Origin: G963674505 sp964575975
GTDB taxonomy: Bacteria; Desulfobacterota; Desulfobacteria; Desulfobacterales; SKZT01
Assembly (NCBI GenBank): GCA_964575975.1
Contig: CAZNTU010000265.1
Location: forward strand, 1-7,375
Reading direction: 5' to 3'
Length of the DNA stretch: 7,375 nt
How positions within the stretch are numbered: position 1 is the first letter of the stretch; the number at the start of each line of letters is the position of its first letter. Below, piece by piece: positions 5,768 to 7,375 of this stretch. Under the pieces are notes generated by a model. That model did not search any database. It saw nothing but the letters and a program-made list of their open reading frames with translations, and had not been told where the DNA came from. A program made the position numbers and the translations under genes.

Positions 5768-5792
5768 GGCATGTTTATTTCGTTCTGCGGCC
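5768..5792 (+). repeat. Third copy of the 25-nt repeat
   Basis: The stretch begins GGCATGTTTATTTCGTTC and matches each of the other two copies at 20 of 25 positions. A GCGCGCAATA element precedes both this copy (5740-5749) and the 5357 copy (5326-5335), so the repeat unit probably extends upstream with indels. Confidence 0.55.
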
Positions 5793-5998
5793 CGCATTGC
5801 CGAGTCTTGAAAAACGATAAAAAGAAGTATACATTTCAATCTTTCAATCAAGTCGATTCCGAGCATTGGGGGCGGACAAGGACGGTTTCCGACTTGATCC
5901 GTATCGATGGCGGCAACAACCTGTCTGTTTTGAATAGGGAAGATTAAAACCGAAAAGCCCGCCTCTGCGAAGAAATTTCATGAAACGAATCGGGACGT

Positions 5999-6004
5999 GG
6001 AGGG
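5999..6004 (+). promoter_or_regulatory. Ribosome binding site of the second ATPase gene
   Basis: GGAGGG lies 6 nt before ATG 6011. It supports this start over any other in the frame. Confidence 0.65.
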
Positions 6005-6010
6005 AATAAA

Positions 6011-7117
6011 ATGCCGTGTTCTCTCGACAGGCTGACGATCAAAGGCTTCAAGTCAATTCGCGAGTTGAAGGACTTCGAGTTGAACAATCTGAATATTCTC
6101 GTCGGCGCCAACGGCGTTGGCAAAAGCAACCTGATCGAGTTTTTCAGGTTGTTGCGCAATATCGTCGACGGCAACCTCGACGAATATATTCGGATGGGCG
6201 GCGGAATCGGCGATTTTTTGTTCAACGGCCGCAAAGCGACTCGGGATATGGAATTCGAAACCCGGTTTGGCGTCCGGGGCTATCGGTTCCGCCTGAAACC
6301 CGGACCGTCGGAAAACGCATTGCTCGCCGACGAAGCTCGCTATTGCGAGCATGGAGGAACGGGGTGGCGGGTACTTGGCGACAGTCCGAACGATAAATCG
6401 TTGCTGGTTGAAGAGGCGAAAGGCGATTCGCCGGGCAGCCAACACAGCAAGCCCGTCTACGATGCGATCTCTTCCTGGCGGATTTACCATTTCCACGACA
6501 CCGGCGTCACGGCGGGCATGAGGCACTATGAAATCGTCCAGGACAACAGGGCGTTGCGTTTCGATGCCGCCAACATCGCCCCCTATCTTCTTCGTTTAAA
6601 AAAGGAACATGCGGTCGAGTACGGGGAGATCTTGGAAGCCGTACGTCTTGTGATGCCTTTTTTCGAAGATTTTCTTTTGGACGCGGCCGAATTCGGACCA
6701 AAGCGAAAAGTCAACCTTTCCTGGCTGCAAAAGGGCTCGGACTATCCCATGCAGCCGTATCATCTTTCCGACGGTTCCATTCGTTTCATTTGCCTCGCTA
6801 CCGCGCTGCTGCAACCGAACCCGCCGTCAACGACCATCATCGACGAGCCGGAACTGGGATTGCATCCGACGGCCATTGCGATTTTGGCGGAACTGATCCA
6901 AAGCGCCTCGAAGAGAACGCAACTGATCGTGGCCACCCAATCTCCCGCCCTGATCGACCATTTCGAAGTCGAGGACGTGATCGTGGCGAACCGCAAGGGC
7001 GGGGCGTCGATATTCGAACGGCTGCGGGAAAAGGATTTCCATGCATGGCTCGAAAAATATTCGGTCGGCGAACTCTGGAGCAAAAACGTGATTTCCGGAG
7101 GATCGACCTTTGAATAA
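6011..7117 (+). CDS. AAA_21/RecF-like ATPase paired with a DUF4276 protein
   Basis: This 368-residue ATPase starts LTIKGFKSIRELKDFELNNLNILVGANGVGKSN, the standard N-terminus of RecF/OLD-like ATPases, with Walker A GANGVGKS at 32-39. The signature LSDGS (252-256), Walker B TTIIDEPELGLHP with D278-E279, and ATQSP (308-312, glutamine where many relatives have the switch histidine) follow in order. The middle (residues 60-240) holds family-specific elements such as GGGIGDFLFNGRK, SWRIYHFHDTG and PYLLRLKK. There is no nuclease domain in the chain. The 3' end overlaps the next gene by 8 nt, and that gene encodes a TOPRIM-like DUF4276 protein. Together they resemble a split version of OLD/Gabija-type ATPase-TOPRIM proteins, or the two-gene RloAB/AbiL and PARIS designs. 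A defence role is inferred; the ATPase assignment is firm. Confidence 0.88.
   Translation: MPCSLDRLTIKGFKSIRELKDFELNNLNILVGANGVGKSNLIEFFRLLRNIVDGNLDEYIRMGGGIGDFLFNGRKATRDMEFETRFGVRGYRFRLKPGPSENALLADEARYCEHGGTGWRVLGDSPNDKSLLVEEAKGDSPGSQHSKPVYDAISSWRIYHFHDTGVTAGMRHYEIVQDNRALRFDAANIAPYLLRLKKEHAVEYGEILEAVRLVMPFFEDFLLDAAEFGPKRKVNLSWLQKGSDYPMQPYHLSDGSIRFICLATALLQPNPPSTTIIDEPELGLHPTAIAILAELIQSASKRTQLIVATQSPALIDHFEVEDVIVANRKGGASIFERLREKDFHAWLEKYSVGELWSKNVISGGSTFE
7097..7101 (+). promoter_or_regulatory. Ribosome site deciding a TTG start at 7110
   Basis: GGAGG lies 8 nt before TTG 7110, inside the end of the ATPase gene. No ATG near the frame start is available; the next in-frame ATG would remove the conserved LVEGKTE motif. 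Confidence 0.65.
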
Positions 7118-7375
7118 ATACGCGGAAATAGTCGCCCTTGTGGAGGGAAAGACCGAACAGATTTTCATACGGGACATAGTAGGGCCGTACTTGGCAGAAA
7201 AGAACCTGTTCATGACGCCGATAATCATCTCCAAACCCGGCCAGAAAGGCGGCGACGTAAAATTCGACCGGGTCGAAAACGACATCGAACCGCACCTCAA
7301 ACAGCGTTCCGATACCTTTTTGACACTGTTCGTCGATTACTATGGAATCAAGGGCGATTGGCCCGGGCTGCGAGA
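7110..7375 (+). CDS. DUF4276 family protein (TOPRIM-like), 5' part, TTG start
   Basis: The frame opens at TTG 7110, 8 nt inside the ATPase gene, and runs off the window after 88 codons. It reads MNKYAEIVALVEGKTEQIF, then PIIISKPGQKGGDVKFDRV, HLKQRSDTFLTLFVDYYGIKGDWPGLR. The EGKTE acidic motif after a hydrophobic strand, the GGxVKF/YxR stretch and the (F)DYYG strand are hallmarks of DUF4276, a family with a TOPRIM-like fold. E12 and E15 of the first motif and D78 of DYYG are candidate metal ligands. Usual members are about 200 residues, so just over half is missing. The partner ATPase and overlap imply joint expression. It is probably the effector, perhaps a nuclease, with the ATPase acting as sensor or regulator. 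The fold assignment comes from family knowledge. Confidence 0.75.
   Translation, partial: MNKYAEIVALVEGKTEQIFIRDIVGPYLAEKNLFMTPIIISKPGQKGGDVKFDRVENDIEPHLKQRSDTFLTLFVDYYGIKGDWPGLR

Larger units (their letters stand above)
5132..6010. other. Repeat-rich non-coding spacer
   Basis: No convincing gene lies in these 879 bases. They hold a 9-bp tandem array (5177-5210), three copies of a degenerate 25-nt motif (5293-5319 minus, 5357-5381 plus, 5768-5792 plus), a large imperfect palindrome (5541-5706) and a weak promoter-like pair (TTGAAA 5807, TATACA 5828, 15-nt spacing). Long frames crossing it on either strand are built from these repeats and show no protein-like features. No recognisable transposase or terminal target duplication is seen. 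Confidence 0.6.

Noticed and set aside
5807..5833. Promoter TTGAAA-15-TATACA for the second ATPase gene
   Set aside because: The spacing is short and it lies about 180 nt upstream in an AT-rich stretch; it is mentioned in the spacer entry but is too weak for its own feature.

Overview
The window is bacterial accessory DNA that reads as part of a defence island. Genes use clear Shine-Dalgarno sites, overlapping start/stop codons and mostly one strand (+). The composition is moderately GC-rich. The sequence does not identify the species. The 9-bp CACGAATAA array and the repeat-rich spacer resemble intergenic repeats of large-genome environmental bacteria (PVC-type groups come to mind), but this is only an impression.

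Layout: (1) 1-116 is the last 37 codons of a gene homologous to the helicase further down; the rest lies outside the window. (2) 117-351 holds a short ORF with a near-perfect ribosome site and nothing else recognised. (3) 352-1226, minus strand, is a decayed Fic-domain gene: its N-terminus is missing, one base is deleted just before the HPFLDGNGRLGR motif, and a perfect 31-bp tandem duplication sits at its broken 5' end. (4) 1270-1570 is a leader with a possible promoter and competing RNA stems. (5) 1571-3444 is an overlapping pair, an ABC-type/AAA ATPase and an HNH-like nuclease, resembling Septu (PtuA/PtuB) anti-phage systems. (6) 3441-5131 holds a 49-codon ORF and a long ORF for the C-terminal half of a SNF2-type helicase without its Walker A half. 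It ends in a tail 93% identical to the tail at 1-116. (7) 5132-6010 is a non-coding spacer packed with repeats: a 9-bp tandem array, three copies of a 25-nt motif and a large imperfect palindrome. (8) 6011-7375 is a second overlapping pair, an AAA_21/RecF-like ATPase and the start of a DUF4276 (TOPRIM-like) protein.

How the genes may work together: two independent ATPase-plus-nuclease-like pairs are present, each translationally coupled, which is the usual design of sensor/effector anti-phage modules. The Fic remnant and the Septu-like pair lie between two homologous helicase 3' ends. This suggests the cassette was inserted, or the helicase end duplicated, by recombination at the helicase gene. 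The likely intact helicase (upstream, outside the window) probably belonged to a separate system. All defence roles are inferred from family and context, not shown by the sequence.
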